Assembly: GCF_002332425.1 (NCBI RefSeq)
Contig: NZ_NRGS01000031.1
Location: 1 to 64,000, forward strand
DNA: 64,000 nucleotides
Reading direction: 5' to 3'
Source: Brachybacterium alimentarium
Lineage (GTDB): Bacteria > Actinomycetota > Actinomycetes > Actinomycetales > Dermabacteraceae
A model generated the notes under the pieces. That model saw only the letters and a program-made list of their open reading frames with translations. It did not search any database and was not told the DNA's origin. The translations under genes and the position numbers were made by a program. Positions 34,001 through 42,298 of the stretch are shown here, piece after piece (position 1 is the first letter of the stretch; every line of letters starts with the position of its first letter).

Positions 34001-36408
34001 CCGCCCCCCGCCCCGCCCCCGCGAACAGCTCGGGCCCCGTGAACAGTTCCGCCGGTTCCGCCGGCGCGAACAATCCCGCTGGCGCGAACGGTCCGGCCCC
34101 GGCCCCTGCCCCTGCCCCTGATCCTGATCCTGGCCCTGCCGAGCCCGTGACCCCACCGATCCAGAACATCGACCGCGACCATCCCGCGGTCCTCGTCCCG
34201 GGCCTGAAGCGCCTGCTCAAGGGCTCCTGGGAACAGCGCGGATGGTTCATCCTGGCCGTGCTCGGAGCGACCGCGTTCGCGCTCCTGCAGATCGCGACCT
34301 CCTCGATCATCGGCAGCGTCACCGAGAACGTCGTCGTGCCCTCCTTCGCCGACGGCGGCGACATCGAGCTGGGCCTGGTCGTCGGCGGGGGCCTGGCCAT
34401 CTTCGGCATCGCCGTAGCCCGCGCCGTGACCGTGATGGCCCGCCGCATCTTCGCGGCCGCCGCCCAGTTCGACCTGTTCCGCCTGTACCGCGAGCGCCTG
34501 GCCGCCGTGTACGCGAAGGTGCCGCTTCTGTGGCACCGCCGACAGTCCACCGGCACCCTGCTCAGCTCGGTCTACTCCGACGTCGAGGCGACCTTCTTCG
34601 CGATGGCGCCCTTCCCCTTCGCCCTGTCCACCATCGTGATGCTGGTGTACGCGACGGTCGTCGTGGCGCGCATTGACCCGGTGATCCTGCTGGTCATGCT
34701 CGCGCTGATCGTGCTGCTGATCGCCCTGAACGTGCTGCTGCAGCGCTTCGCCACCCCGATCGCCGTGCGCTCCCAGCGGCTGCGCGCGGAGGTCGCCGAG
34801 ATCGCCCACGAGTCCTTCGACGGCGCGAACGTCGTGAAGTCCCTGGGCCGCGAGGACGTCGAGGAGAAGCGTTTCTCCCGGGCGGCCGACGACCTGCGCA
34901 GCACCGGCATCCGGTTCGGCTACGTGCGCGGCTGGTTCGACCCCGCGATCGACGCTCTGCCCAACCTCGGCATCCTCGCCGTCGCCGTGCTCGGCGCCTG
35001 GCGGATCGGGGAGGGTCATCTGACCACCGGCCAGCTGGTCGAGGTGTCCTACCTGTTCACGCTGATGTCCCTGCCGATCCGCTCCTTCGGCTGGGTGCTC
35101 GGCGACCTCTCGCGCACCGTCGTCGGCGGCGGCCGCGTGCAGCAGATCCTCGACGTCACCGAACAGCGCGTCTACGGTCCCGACGCCCTGCCCGAGGGCC
35201 CTGGCGTGCTCACCTTCGACGAGGTCTCCTTCGTCTATCGCGACGACCCCGCCCAGGTGATCCTGGGCCGCGGCGCCCGCGCGGAGGACCACCTGCGCAC
35301 CGCGACCGCCCTGCACGACGTCTCCCTGCGCGCCGACCCCGAGGCCGGGACCCGCGTGCTCGCCGTCGTCGGCGCCACCGGCTCCGGGAAGTCCACGCTC
35401 GCCCTGCTCGCCGCGGGCCTGGTGGATCCCAGCACCGGCAGCATCTCCCTCGACGGCGCGGACCTGCGCTCGCTCACGGCCGACGCCCTCACCGCGGACG
35501 TCGCCCTCGTGCTCCAGCAGGCCTTCGTCTTCGACGCGAGCGTGCGCGAGAACGTCACCCTCGGCGAGGCCATCGACGAGCGGACCATCCGTTGGGCGCT
35601 GCGCGTGGCCCAGGCCGAGGCCTTCGTCGACGCGCTGCCCGACGGGCTCGACACCGAGCTGGGGGAGCGCGGCGGGTCGCTGTCCGGCGGGCAGCGCCAG
35701 CGCATCGCGCTCGCCCGGGCCCTGGCCCGCAGGCCCCGCCTGTTGATCCTCGACGACGCCACCAGCGCCTGCGATCCCAGCGTGGAGCTGGCGATCCTCG
35801 ACGGGATCCGCCGCGAGATGACCTCCTCGACGCTCCTGCTGATCGCCTACCGCAAGTCCACGATCTCGCTCGCGGACCAGGTCGTCTTCCTCGATCACGG
35901 CCGGGTCGGTGCCGCCGGCACCCATGAGGAGCTGCGTGGACGCAGCGAGGGCTACCGCGCTCTGGTCGACGCATATGACGAGGCCGCGATCTCCCACAAC
36001 CTGCTCGAGGCCTCCCGGCCCCAGCCCAGTGACGGCCCGGATCCGGGCATCGCCGTGGACGCCGCGCGCGCCCGCACCGTCACCGCCGCCGTCGAACGCC
36101 ATGGCGAGGGCAGATACCGGCGTGAGGACGCGACGGCCGACGGGGAGTGCGAGTGCGAGCCGCCGACGGCGACCGGCGGGCTGACCGCCGTCGCACCGGA
36201 CGCTGCCACTCCGGACGCTGCCGAGCCCGACGCCGTCGCACCGGACGCTCCCGAGCCCGACGCTGCTGAGCCGGACGGCGCCGCGCCGGGCTCTGTCGAA
36301 TCGGACGCTCCCGCACCGGACGCTCCCGCACCGGACGTTCCCGGCCCGGACGCTCCCACCCCGGGCGCTGCCGTGTCCGCTCCGACCGATGAGGAGGCCG
36401 GCCGATGA
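33997..36408 (+). CDS. ABC exporter half-transporter, degenerate-site subunit (pair 1)
   Basis: 803 aa: a Pro/Ala-rich cytoplasmic N-terminus (about 55 aa), a six-helix type IV exporter domain, an NBD, and a 130-aa tail of Ala/Pro/Asp pentapeptide-like repeats. The NBD has Walker A (GATGSGKST) and a canonical LSGGQ. However, the residue after the Walker B Asp is Asp587 instead of the catalytic Glu (LLILDDATS), and the switch His is Tyr618 (LIAYRKST). These changes abolish one hydrolytic site in known heterodimeric exporters. The start overlaps the DUF456 stop; its own stop overlaps the partner gene. The substrate is unknown; multidrug or lipid export is likely. Confidence 0.9.
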   Translation: MTAPRPAPANSSGPVNSSAGSAGANNPAGANGPAPAPAPAPDPDPGPAEPVTPPIQNIDRDHPAVLVPGLKRLLKGSWEQRGWFILAVLGATAFALLQIATSSIIGSVTENVVVPSFADGGDIELGLVVGGGLAIFGIAVARAVTVMARRIFAAAAQFDLFRLYRERLAAVYAKVPLLWHRRQSTGTLLSSVYSDVEATFFAMAPFPFALSTIVMLVYATVVVARIDPVILLVMLALIVLLIALNVLLQRFATPIAVRSQRLRAEVAEIAHESFDGANVVKSLGREDVEEKRFSRAADDLRSTGIRFGYVRGWFDPAIDALPNLGILAVAVLGAWRIGEGHLTTGQLVEVSYLFTLMSLPIRSFGWVLGDLSRTVVGGGRVQQILDVTEQRVYGPDALPEGPGVLTFDEVSFVYRDDPAQVILGRGARAEDHLRTATALHDVSLRADPEAGTRVLAVVGATGSGKSTLALLAAGLVDPSTGSISLDGADLRSLTADALTADVALVLQQAFVFDASVRENVTLGEAIDERTIRWALRVAQAEAFVDALPDGLDTELGERGGSLSGGQRQRIALARALARRPRLLILDDATSACDPSVELAILDGIRREMTSSTLLLIAYRKSTISLADQVVFLDHGRVGAAGTHEELRGRSEGYRALVDAYDEAAISHNLLEASRPQPSDGPDPGIAVDAARARTVTAAVERHGEGRYRREDATADGECECEPPTATGGLTAVAPDAATPDAAEPDAVAPDAPEPDAAEPDGAAPGSVESDAPAPDAPAPDVPGPDAPTPGAAVSAPTDEEAGR

Positions 36409-38294
36409 CCGCCGCACCTGCCGCCGACCGCACCGAATCCTCCGCGCTCGGCAGCGAGACCACCACCGACGAATCCGCCCTCCACACCATTCGGCGGGGC
36501 CTCGGGCTCACCCCCGAGCTGCTGCGCGGGCTGTGGGTCACGCTGCTGCTGGCCGTGGTCGCCACCGGCGGCAAGGTGGTCGTCCCGATCGCCGTGCAGT
36601 CGATCCTGGACCGCGGCATCATCGCCCCGGAGCGGCCCGACGTCGCCTTCGTCGCCGGCGCCGCAGGGCTCGCCGCCATCGTCCTGCTGGGTACCGCGGC
36701 CTGCAACGTCCTCATGAACCGTCGGCTGTTCCGTCTGGCCGAGACGTCACTGGCGACGCTGCGCAAGCGCGCCTTCCGCCACATCCACGACCTCTCGCTG
36801 CTCACCCAGGGCACCGAGCAGCGCGGAGCGCTCGTCTCCCGCGTGACCAGCGACGTCGACACCGTCAGCCAGTTCATGAGCTTCGGTGGCATCATGCTGG
36901 TGGTGATGAGCATGCAGCTCGTCCTCGCCACGGGCGTGATGGCCTTCTACTCGTGGCCGCTCGCCCTCGTGGTGTGGCTCTGCTACATCCCGATCCTGCT
37001 GATCATGGGCTCGCTGCAGAAGCGCATCCGAGCCCGCTTCCAGCAGGTCCGTGCGAACGTCGGCAGCATGCTCGGCGCGGTCTCAGAGTCCCTCGTCGGC
37101 GCTGCCACCGTGCGCGCCTACGGCGTCGAGGACCGCACCCGCTCCGGGCAGGTCGATCGCGTGCGCGACGTGCGCAACGCGCAGTTCTCCGTGCTGAGGC
37201 CGCAGTCCGCGTCGTTCTTTCTCTCGGAGACGGCGGACGGCCTGGCCACCGCGATCGTCGTCGTGGTCGGCATCCTGCTGGGAACGCAGACGCTCGGCGT
37301 GAACCTGCCGGGGGCGGACCTCACCGCTGGCGGCGTCATCGCCTTCGTGTTCCTGGTGTCCCTGTTCAGCCAGCCGGTGCGCATGGGCATCGAGATGCTC
37401 TCGGAGGCGCAGAACGCGGTGGCCGGCTGGCGGCGCGTGCTCGGCGTGCTCGACACTCCGGCCGACGTCGCCGATCCCGGCGGCGCCATGGATCCCCACA
37501 CCGGACGGCGCCTGGCCCCCGTGCCCGGCGCGACTCTGCTGCCCGACGGTCTGCTCGACATCCAGATCCGTGACCTGCGCTTCTCCTACCCCACCGGGCC
37601 CGAGGTGCTGCACGGCATCAGCGTCGACATCCCCGCCCGCAGCCGCATCGCGATCGTGGGCGAGACCGGCAGCGGCAAGACCACCTTCGCCAAGCTGCTC
37701 ACCCGCATGATGGATCCCGCGAGCGGCGAGCTGCTCATCGGCGGCATCCCGCTGCACCTCATCCCGTATTCCTCGCTGCGCTCGCGCGTGATCATGGTGC
37801 CGCAGGAGGGCTTCCTCTTCGACACCTCCGTCGCAGGCAACCTGCTGTACGGGAAGCCCGACGCGACCCACGACGAGATGCGCCGCGCCCTGGACGAGCT
37901 GGGGCTCGGCACCTGGGCCGACGAGCTGCCCGACGGCCTGGACACCCCAGTGGGCCAGCGCGGCGAGTCCCTCAGCGCGGGGGAGCGGCAGCTGGTCGCC
38001 CTGGCTCGCGCCTATCTCGCCGACCCCGACGTGATCGTGCTCGACGAGGCCACGAGTGCCGTCGATCCTGCGGCCGACGTGCGCCTCCAGCAGGCCATCG
38101 ACGGCCTCGCCCGCGGTCGCACCACGATCACCATCGCCCACCGGCTCTCCACCGCCGAGCGCGCCGACCGGATCATGGTGCTCGACCACGGCGACCTCGT
38201 CGAGCACGGCACGCACGCCGAACTCGTGGAGCTCGACGGCGGGATCTACGCGGGACTGCACCGCTCCTGGGTGGCCCACCGAGCGTCACGGTGA
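36405..38294 (+). CDS. ABC exporter half-transporter, catalytic subunit (pair 1)
   Basis: 629 aa, six membrane helices (about 40-330) and an NBD with Walker A (GETGSGKTT), canonical Walker B with catalytic Glu (VIVLDEATSAVD) and switch His (TIAHRLST). The signature motif is LSAGE rather than LSGGQ. With the partner it forms one complete site (this Walker A/B with the partner LSGGQ) and one degenerate site (partner Walker B with this LSAGE), the classic asymmetric heterodimer. The ATG overlaps the partner stop codon. The stop is followed at once by a CGGTG repeat. Confidence 0.9.
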   Translation: MTAAPAADRTESSALGSETTTDESALHTIRRGLGLTPELLRGLWVTLLLAVVATGGKVVVPIAVQSILDRGIIAPERPDVAFVAGAAGLAAIVLLGTAACNVLMNRRLFRLAETSLATLRKRAFRHIHDLSLLTQGTEQRGALVSRVTSDVDTVSQFMSFGGIMLVVMSMQLVLATGVMAFYSWPLALVVWLCYIPILLIMGSLQKRIRARFQQVRANVGSMLGAVSESLVGAATVRAYGVEDRTRSGQVDRVRDVRNAQFSVLRPQSASFFLSETADGLATAIVVVVGILLGTQTLGVNLPGADLTAGGVIAFVFLVSLFSQPVRMGIEMLSEAQNAVAGWRRVLGVLDTPADVADPGGAMDPHTGRRLAPVPGATLLPDGLLDIQIRDLRFSYPTGPEVLHGISVDIPARSRIAIVGETGSGKTTFAKLLTRMMDPASGELLIGGIPLHLIPYSSLRSRVIMVPQEGFLFDTSVAGNLLYGKPDATHDEMRRALDELGLGTWADELPDGLDTPVGQRGESLSAGERQLVALARAYLADPDVIVLDEATSAVDPAADVRLQQAIDGLARGRTTITIAHRLSTAERADRIMVLDHGDLVEHGTHAELVELDGGIYAGLHRSWVAHRASR

Positions 38295-38295
38295 C

Positions 38296-38335
38296 CGGTG
38301 CGGTGCGGTGCGGTGCGGTGCGGTGCGGTGCGGTG
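38296..38335. repeat. 5-bp tandem repeat (CGGTG x8) after the stop codon
   Basis: Eight pentamers start two bases past the TGA of the ABC gene. They are followed by two copies of an 18-bp unit containing AGCGGGAGCGCTGCG (to about 38369). Confidence 0.9.
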
Positions 38336-38429
38336 AGCGGGAGCGCTGCGGTGAGCGGGAGCGCTGCGTGCCGGGTGCCGTGGTGAGCGGAGTCGATGGC
38401 GAGGCGAGCAGGATGGGAAACTCGGGAGC

Positions 38430-39410
38430 ATGAGCTCGCCCGATTCGCTGAACCCTCCCGTTCCTCCGGTCTCCGCACGCGACGAACCGCGCTTCGGGAG
38501 CGACGAGCGGAAAGGCGCACTCGCCGCTGCCTTCCAGGACCAGGGCGAGGACTACGACCGGCTCCGCCCCGGCTACCCGCCCGCCGTGCTCGACGCGATC
38601 CTCGCCACCCTGCCTGGTGCTGAGCCGCGCTCTGCGCTGCCTCGCCGTGCGATCGACCTCGGCGCCGGCACCGGAAAACTGTCGTGGGCTCTCGCGGAGC
38701 GCGGTCTCGACGTCACCGCCGTGGACACGAGCCGGGCCATGCTCGAGACCGCTCTGCGCCGCGCCCCGTCGGGCGGCTCAGCGGACCCCACCGACTCATC
38801 CGGCTCACTGGCTTCAGCGGACCTCACGGTCTCCTCCGGCTCACTGGCTTCAGCGGAACCTGCCGACTCATCCGGCTCGGCGGACGCAGCAGGTGCTGCG
38901 CTCGCCGCTCCCCGGCTGGCCACGCACGTCGCCTCTGCTGAGGACACCGGCCTGCCGGCTGCATCGGCGGAACTGGTCACGGTCGCCCAGGCCTGGCACT
39001 GGTTCGACGCGCAGGCGGCATCGGCCGAGGTCACGCGGCTTCTCACACCGGGCGGCACGCTCGCGCTGGTGTGGAACATGCTCGACGTGACCATCCCCTG
39101 GGTGCACCGCCTCTCCCGGATCATGCACGCCGGCGACATCCATCGTGAGGACTTCTCGCCCACGGTCGGCCCCGGCCTCGAGCTCCTCCAGCGCAGCGTG
39201 CACCAGTGGGAGGACCCGATGCCCACGCCGGACGTCATCGACCTCGCCCGCACCCGCAGCTACGTGATCACTGCCTCCGAGGAGCGCCGTGCGAAGGTCC
39301 TGGCGAATCTCGACTGGTACCTCCACGAGCATCTCGGCCACGCGCCGGGGAGCATCATCGGGATCCCGTACCGCACCGACCTGTTCCTCTACCGGCCCTC
39401 CGCTGCCTGA
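38430..39410 (+). CDS. class I SAM-dependent methyltransferase with a repeat insertion
   Basis: 326 aa. SAM-binding motif I is AIDLGAGTGKLSWAL (near 72-86), motif II ends in VTAVDTSRAML, and the later core shows VTVAQAWHWFDAQ and LLTPGGTLALVWN, typical of the Methyltransferase_11/25 group (UbiE/BioC-like). Residues 118-150 are 2.75 tandem copies of a 12-residue Ser/Gly/Ala unit (36 bp in DNA, 38781-38879). They are inserted in the Rossmann fold between motif II and the next strand, where related enzymes have a short loop. The substrate is unknown. The start ATG 38430 has a close GGGAG. Confidence 0.75.
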   Translation: MSSPDSLNPPVPPVSARDEPRFGSDERKGALAAAFQDQGEDYDRLRPGYPPAVLDAILATLPGAEPRSALPRRAIDLGAGTGKLSWALAERGLDVTAVDTSRAMLETALRRAPSGGSADPTDSSGSLASADLTVSSGSLASAEPADSSGSADAAGAALAAPRLATHVASAEDTGLPAASAELVTVAQAWHWFDAQAASAEVTRLLTPGGTLALVWNMLDVTIPWVHRLSRIMHAGDIHREDFSPTVGPGLELLQRSVHQWEDPMPTPDVIDLARTRSYVITASEERRAKVLANLDWYLHEHLGHAPGSIIGIPYRTDLFLYRPSAA

Positions 39411-39418
39411 CCGCCGAT

Positions 39419-39514
39419 CGCGCCCCGTCGTTCTGACCTGTCCCGTCGTTCGCGCCCCGTCGTTCTGACCTGCCCTGTCGTTCGCGCCCCGTCGTTCTGA
39501 CCTGCCCTGTCGTT
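39419..39514. repeat. 32-bp tandem repeat, 3 copies
   Basis: Copies at 39419-39450, 39451-39482 and 39483-39514, each containing CCCCGTCGTTCTGACCTG, differ at only one or two positions. The array begins nine bases past the methyltransferase stop codon. Confidence 0.9.
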
Positions 39515-39594
39515 CTGGCCCGCTCACTGCGGCCGGGCGCTCTGACCCCCGCGACTCCCCTCCCGCTGCTTTGCTTCCCGTTACTCATTAGTAG

Positions 39595-39642
39595 CCGGGG
39601 GAAGTAGGCGTTGAGAGCGCTCCATTCCGCCTACTCCCCCGG
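39595..39642. terminator. long hairpin containing repeat element A
   Basis: The left arm 39595-39610 pairs with 39628-39642 over 15 bp with one bulged A; the loop is 17 nt. It lies between convergent genes and could end transcription from either side, but no T-tract follows. The segment 39606-39635 recurs at 41140-41169. Confidence 0.45.
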
Positions 39643-39644
39643 GG

Positions 39645-39830
39645 TGCCCGACTCGCTGGGGTGTGTGAAGCACCGGAGCGCCCGACTCGCTGGGGCGCGT
39701 GAGGCACCGGCGTGCCCGAGTCGCTGTGGTGCGTGAGGCGCCGGCGTGCCTGACACGCCGGGGCCCCGACCCGCGGGGGGTGCGAGAGGCGCCGGGGTGT
39801 CCGACTCGCCGGGGCGCGTGAAGCGTCGGT
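39645..39830. repeat. imperfect 34-bp tandem repeat, about 5 copies
   Basis: The core CCCGACTCGCTGGGG recurs at 39647, 39681, 39715 and 39749 with a strict 34-bp period. After a half-unit shift it continues to about 39830. It lies downstream of the PD-(D/E)XK-like gene. A minus-strand open frame across it is repetitive Arg/Gly/His text and is not credible as protein. Confidence 0.8.
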
Positions 39831-39855
39831 CGACAGACCCAGGCGGGACGACGTG

Positions 39856-40836
39856 TCACGGGCGCCATCCTCGGGCCCGGAGCTCTTCGCGGACCAGGTG
39901 CACTGCAGCGGCGCAGCCTGCGTGAGCGTCGTCCTTGTAGAGGCGGATCTCGGACCACCGGGCGGCTTTCACCCGCCGCGCACGCCGGATGTCCCGCTTC
40001 ACCTGTTGATCCTTGTTATGGGCGGCGCCTTCGTATTCGGCGCAGACGCGGTATTGCGGCCACTGGAAGTCCGGGGTGTGGAGCGCGACGCCGTCAGGCC
40101 CGATGAGTGGCACGTTGATCAGCGGTTCGGGCAACCCGGCGTCGATGAACGCCAACCGCAGCATGGTCTCCATCGGGGAGTCCGCTCCTCGACGCACATC
40201 GGTGAGGGCACGCCGGAGTGACGCGGCGTAGTGACCCGTGCAGGCGTTCGCCAACTGCTCGAGGCTGCACCACGGTTTCCGTCGTCCGTTCTCGAACTGC
40301 GGCCGCGGAGCCCGGACGAGATGGTCACCGACCGCCACGAGCTGACCATGGGTCAGGTGGCGCGCGAGATCTCGCCACGTTCGCGATCGAGTGGTCATGC
40401 GAAACGAGCAGTGCGGTGGCGGCGCGGTCTCGTGGAAGGACAGGACCTGGGTGAAGACCAGTCGCTGCACGTCCTCCTCAGCCAAGGTGAAGTCGTGCCA
40501 CCGCACGACGGCGCCATGACTGTTGCGGCCGCCGGGAATCGACAAGTGCACTGGTTTTCGCGAATCCCAGGAACCGAGCTGCGGAGGAAGAGGCATGTTC
40601 CACAGCCGAGCGGCGGAAGGACCGACGACGACGGCGGAGCCATCCTGTCGACTGAGGGCGGCGACGATGGCGGCCTCGGAGACCGGTGGGCCCGTGCGTG
40701 AAAACAGGCCTCGGCGGATTCGGGAGATGTCCTTCCGCTTGAGGCGATCCTGGGAGACGCCTGCTCGTCGTGCCTCGGCGCTGGTGAACACATGCCAGGG
40801 GAGCGCAGCGGGGAGCGGGAGCGGAGGGCGCGACAT
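39856..40836 (-). CDS. PD-(D/E)XK-like (DUF559/Vsr-fold) protein with N-terminal AbiEi-like region
   Basis: 326 aa. The N-terminal part (VFTSAEARRAGVSQDRLKR, then IRRGLFSR) looks like the winged-helix of AbiEi-type proteins. The C-terminal 110 residues resemble a DUF559/Vsr nuclease fold: SPMETMLRLAFIDAGLP, TPDFQWPQYRVCAEYEG, then a KAARWSEIRLYKDD strand. The nuclease-like Glu, Asp and Glu are present, but I cannot prove catalysis. No partner toxin gene is adjacent. Such genes are common as singletons in actinobacteria. No Shine-Dalgarno is seen. It is bracketed by the two copies of a 30-bp element and by tandem repeats. Confidence 0.65.
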   Translation of the reverse strand: MSRPPLPLPAALPWHVFTSAEARRAGVSQDRLKRKDISRIRRGLFSRTGPPVSEAAIVAALSRQDGSAVVVGPSAARLWNMPLPPQLGSWDSRKPVHLSIPGGRNSHGAVVRWHDFTLAEEDVQRLVFTQVLSFHETAPPPHCSFRMTTRSRTWRDLARHLTHGQLVAVGDHLVRAPRPQFENGRRKPWCSLEQLANACTGHYAASLRRALTDVRRGADSPMETMLRLAFIDAGLPEPLINVPLIGPDGVALHTPDFQWPQYRVCAEYEGAAHNKDQQVKRDIRRARRVKAARWSEIRLYKDDAHAGCAAAVHLVREELRARGWRP

Positions 40837-40930
40837 CACGCCAGGATGGGACTACTCGCGCTCCGACGCCGCGGGCCATCCACAGTCCGCACTGTGGAGG
40901 AGAGGTGCGGTGACGGCCCGAGGCTCGGAC

Positions 40931-40994
40931 CGCGACGCTGAGTCCTCGACGTGTGAGTGCTGCGCGACGCTGAGATCCCGACGTGTGAGTGCTG
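40931..40994. repeat. 32-bp tandem repeat, 2 copies
   Basis: Copies at 40931-40962 and 40963-40994 share GACGTGTGAGTGCTG and CGCGACGCTGAG and differ at about four positions. They lie upstream of the PD-(D/E)XK-like gene. Confidence 0.85.
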
Positions 40995-41139
40995 AAGGCC
41001 CCGCGCGCTTCGCCCAGCCTCTCGTCCCGCTTCGCCAGCTCCGGCGCGTCATCCCCGCCTGGCCTTCCGCCCTCGCCCTGGCCTTCTGCCCCGCCTCGCC
41101 CCGGGCCTTCGTCGTGCCGCGTCGGTAACCCGTCTGAAC

Positions 41140-41169
41140 AGGCGTTGAGAGCAGCCTATTCCGCCTACT
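41140..41169. repeat. 30-bp dispersed element, copy B
   Basis: It matches 39606-39635 at 26 of 30 positions in the same orientation: identical AGGCGTTGAGAGC, a variable 5-bp centre, identical ATTCCGCCTACT. Like copy A it sits inside an inverted repeat (AGGCG/CGCCT flanked by CCCGTC/GACGGG). Apart from this and the 40931 array, 40837-41351 shows no credible gene. Confidence 0.7.
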
Positions 41170-41351
41170 TCGACGGGGTGCTCGAGCGTGAGAGGTCGCG
41201 AGTGGCCGCGGGCGTGAGCCGGGCGTGAGCCGGGCGATGTCGGCGACCTGCGCGTGCCTCGCGTGCCGTGCCCGTGCTGTCCGGGTCAGCTGGTGTGCCC
41301 GGCATCGGCTGCGCCGCCGGTCGTCAGCCTCCCGCGCCGTCCGCCAGCTGC

Positions 41352-41420
41352 CGCAGCCGCCGGCTGTCAGCCGCCAGCGCCCGTGCCGCCCGCAGCCGCT
41401 GGCTGTCAGCCGCCAGCGCC
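41352..41420. repeat. duplicated 3' end of the DUF6318 gene
   Basis: 41352-41381 and 41391-41420 match at 29 of 30 positions, with a 39-bp period. The second copy contains the stop codon of the DUF6318 gene (41408-41406, minus strand); the first is its downstream duplicate, stop triplet included. Confidence 0.85.
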
Positions 41421-42107
41421 AGCGCCCGCGCCGGCCCCGTCACCCGGGCCGGCCTCGTCGCCCGTGCCGTCGCCCGCGCCGTCGGCGGTCGCGAGGCTCA
41501 TGTCGGTCACGCGCCACCGGTCGCCGTCCCAGGCGACCTGGGCGACGATCTGTCCGGAGACCTCGTCGATGGGGGTGGCCTCGTAGCGGGGGTCGTCGAC
41601 GATGATGCTCGCGGCCTGGGTGAAGGTGGCAGTGACCTCGCCGGTGGCCGGCGGCTCGCCCTTGCCCTCGAAGGCGGTGTCGCTGACGTCGAAGCCGCCG
41701 TCGACCAGGTAGCCGTCCTGCTCGGCGAGCAGCTCAGCGTTGCCGAGGAACGTCGTGCAGACCTCGCACTTGGGGTCCACGGAGTTCTCCCACACCGAGA
41801 CATCGCCGCTGGTCATCATGTAGGTGTACGAATCCAGCAGGTAGGTGACCGTGGCCTGTGCGCCCTCGGGGGTCTGCTCCGTGAGGCCGGCGGGTGCCTC
41901 AGGCTTCGCGACCTCTGGGCGCGGGGGCTGCTGCGCCGGGTCGACGGTGGGGCGGTCGTCGGTCGGCTGCTCCTGCCCCTGGTCCTGCGCTGTCTCCTGC
42001 TCGTCCGCGTCGGGATTCATCAGGGAGGTGATCCCGACGGCGCCGAGCGGCACCACCAGGAGGATGGCGAGCACGGCGATGACGATGCGTTGGACGGGGC
42101 GATTCAC
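41406..42107 (-). CDS. DUF6318 family membrane-anchored protein
   Basis: 233 aa. One N-terminal membrane span (about 6-26, IVIAVLAILLVVPLGAVG) is followed by an acidic Gln/Pro-rich linker and a globular domain (about 75-205) with ATVTYLLDSYTYMMTSGDVS, a CEVC pair and WDGDRWRVTDMSL. This fits DUF6318 proteins of Micrococcales, which are extracytoplasmic and of unknown function. The C-terminus is a Gly/Ala/Asp repeat. GTG 42107 is chosen because TACCGT lies seven bases upstream (leaderless) and the hydrophobic segment begins right after; GTG 42116 would lie inside that hexamer. Confidence 0.7.
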   Translation of the reverse strand: MNRPVQRIVIAVLAILLVVPLGAVGITSLMNPDADEQETAQDQGQEQPTDDRPTVDPAQQPPRPEVAKPEAPAGLTEQTPEGAQATVTYLLDSYTYMMTSGDVSVWENSVDPKCEVCTTFLGNAELLAEQDGYLVDGGFDVSDTAFEGKGEPPATGEVTATFTQAASIIVDDPRYEATPIDEVSGQIVAQVAWDGDRWRVTDMSLATADGAGDGTGDEAGPGDGAGAGAGAGG

Positions 42108-42114
42108 GCGGACC

Positions 42115-42120
42115 ACGGTA
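42115..42120 (-). promoter_or_regulatory. predicted -10 of a leaderless promoter (DUF6318 gene)
   Basis: TACCGT on the minus strand, seven bases before GTG 42107. It helps to choose that start. Confidence 0.4.
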
Positions 42121-42298
42121 GACGACGCACCTTGGCGCGGGGAACGGAGGGTCGGTCCCGTCACTCGGACAGCCCGGAGGTCCTTGGATCGGGCCTCAAA
42201 TCGATCGGTCGTCACCCCCGCTGCGCGACCGGCCGTCGCCCCCGCTGCCTGCGTCGCCCGCCCTCCCGCCGCTTCATCCGCACCCGGCTTTCGCCGCC

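Noticed and set aside
39581-39958. Minus-strand frame over the 34-bp repeats as a repeat protein
   Set aside because: It has no Shine-Dalgarno or leaderless signal, is Arg/Gly/His text generated by the DNA repeat, and overlaps the 3' end of a better-supported gene.
39856-40836. Complete AbiE-type toxin-antitoxin or Vsr repair system
   Set aside because: Only a single gene with an AbiEi-like N-terminus and DUF559-like C-terminus is present; no nucleotidyltransferase toxin or DNA methyltransferase lies beside it.
40989-41228. Plus-strand frame of 79 codons in the repeat-rich gap
   Set aside because: It overlaps the end of the 32-bp repeat and the 30-bp element, has no recognisable domain and no start signal.
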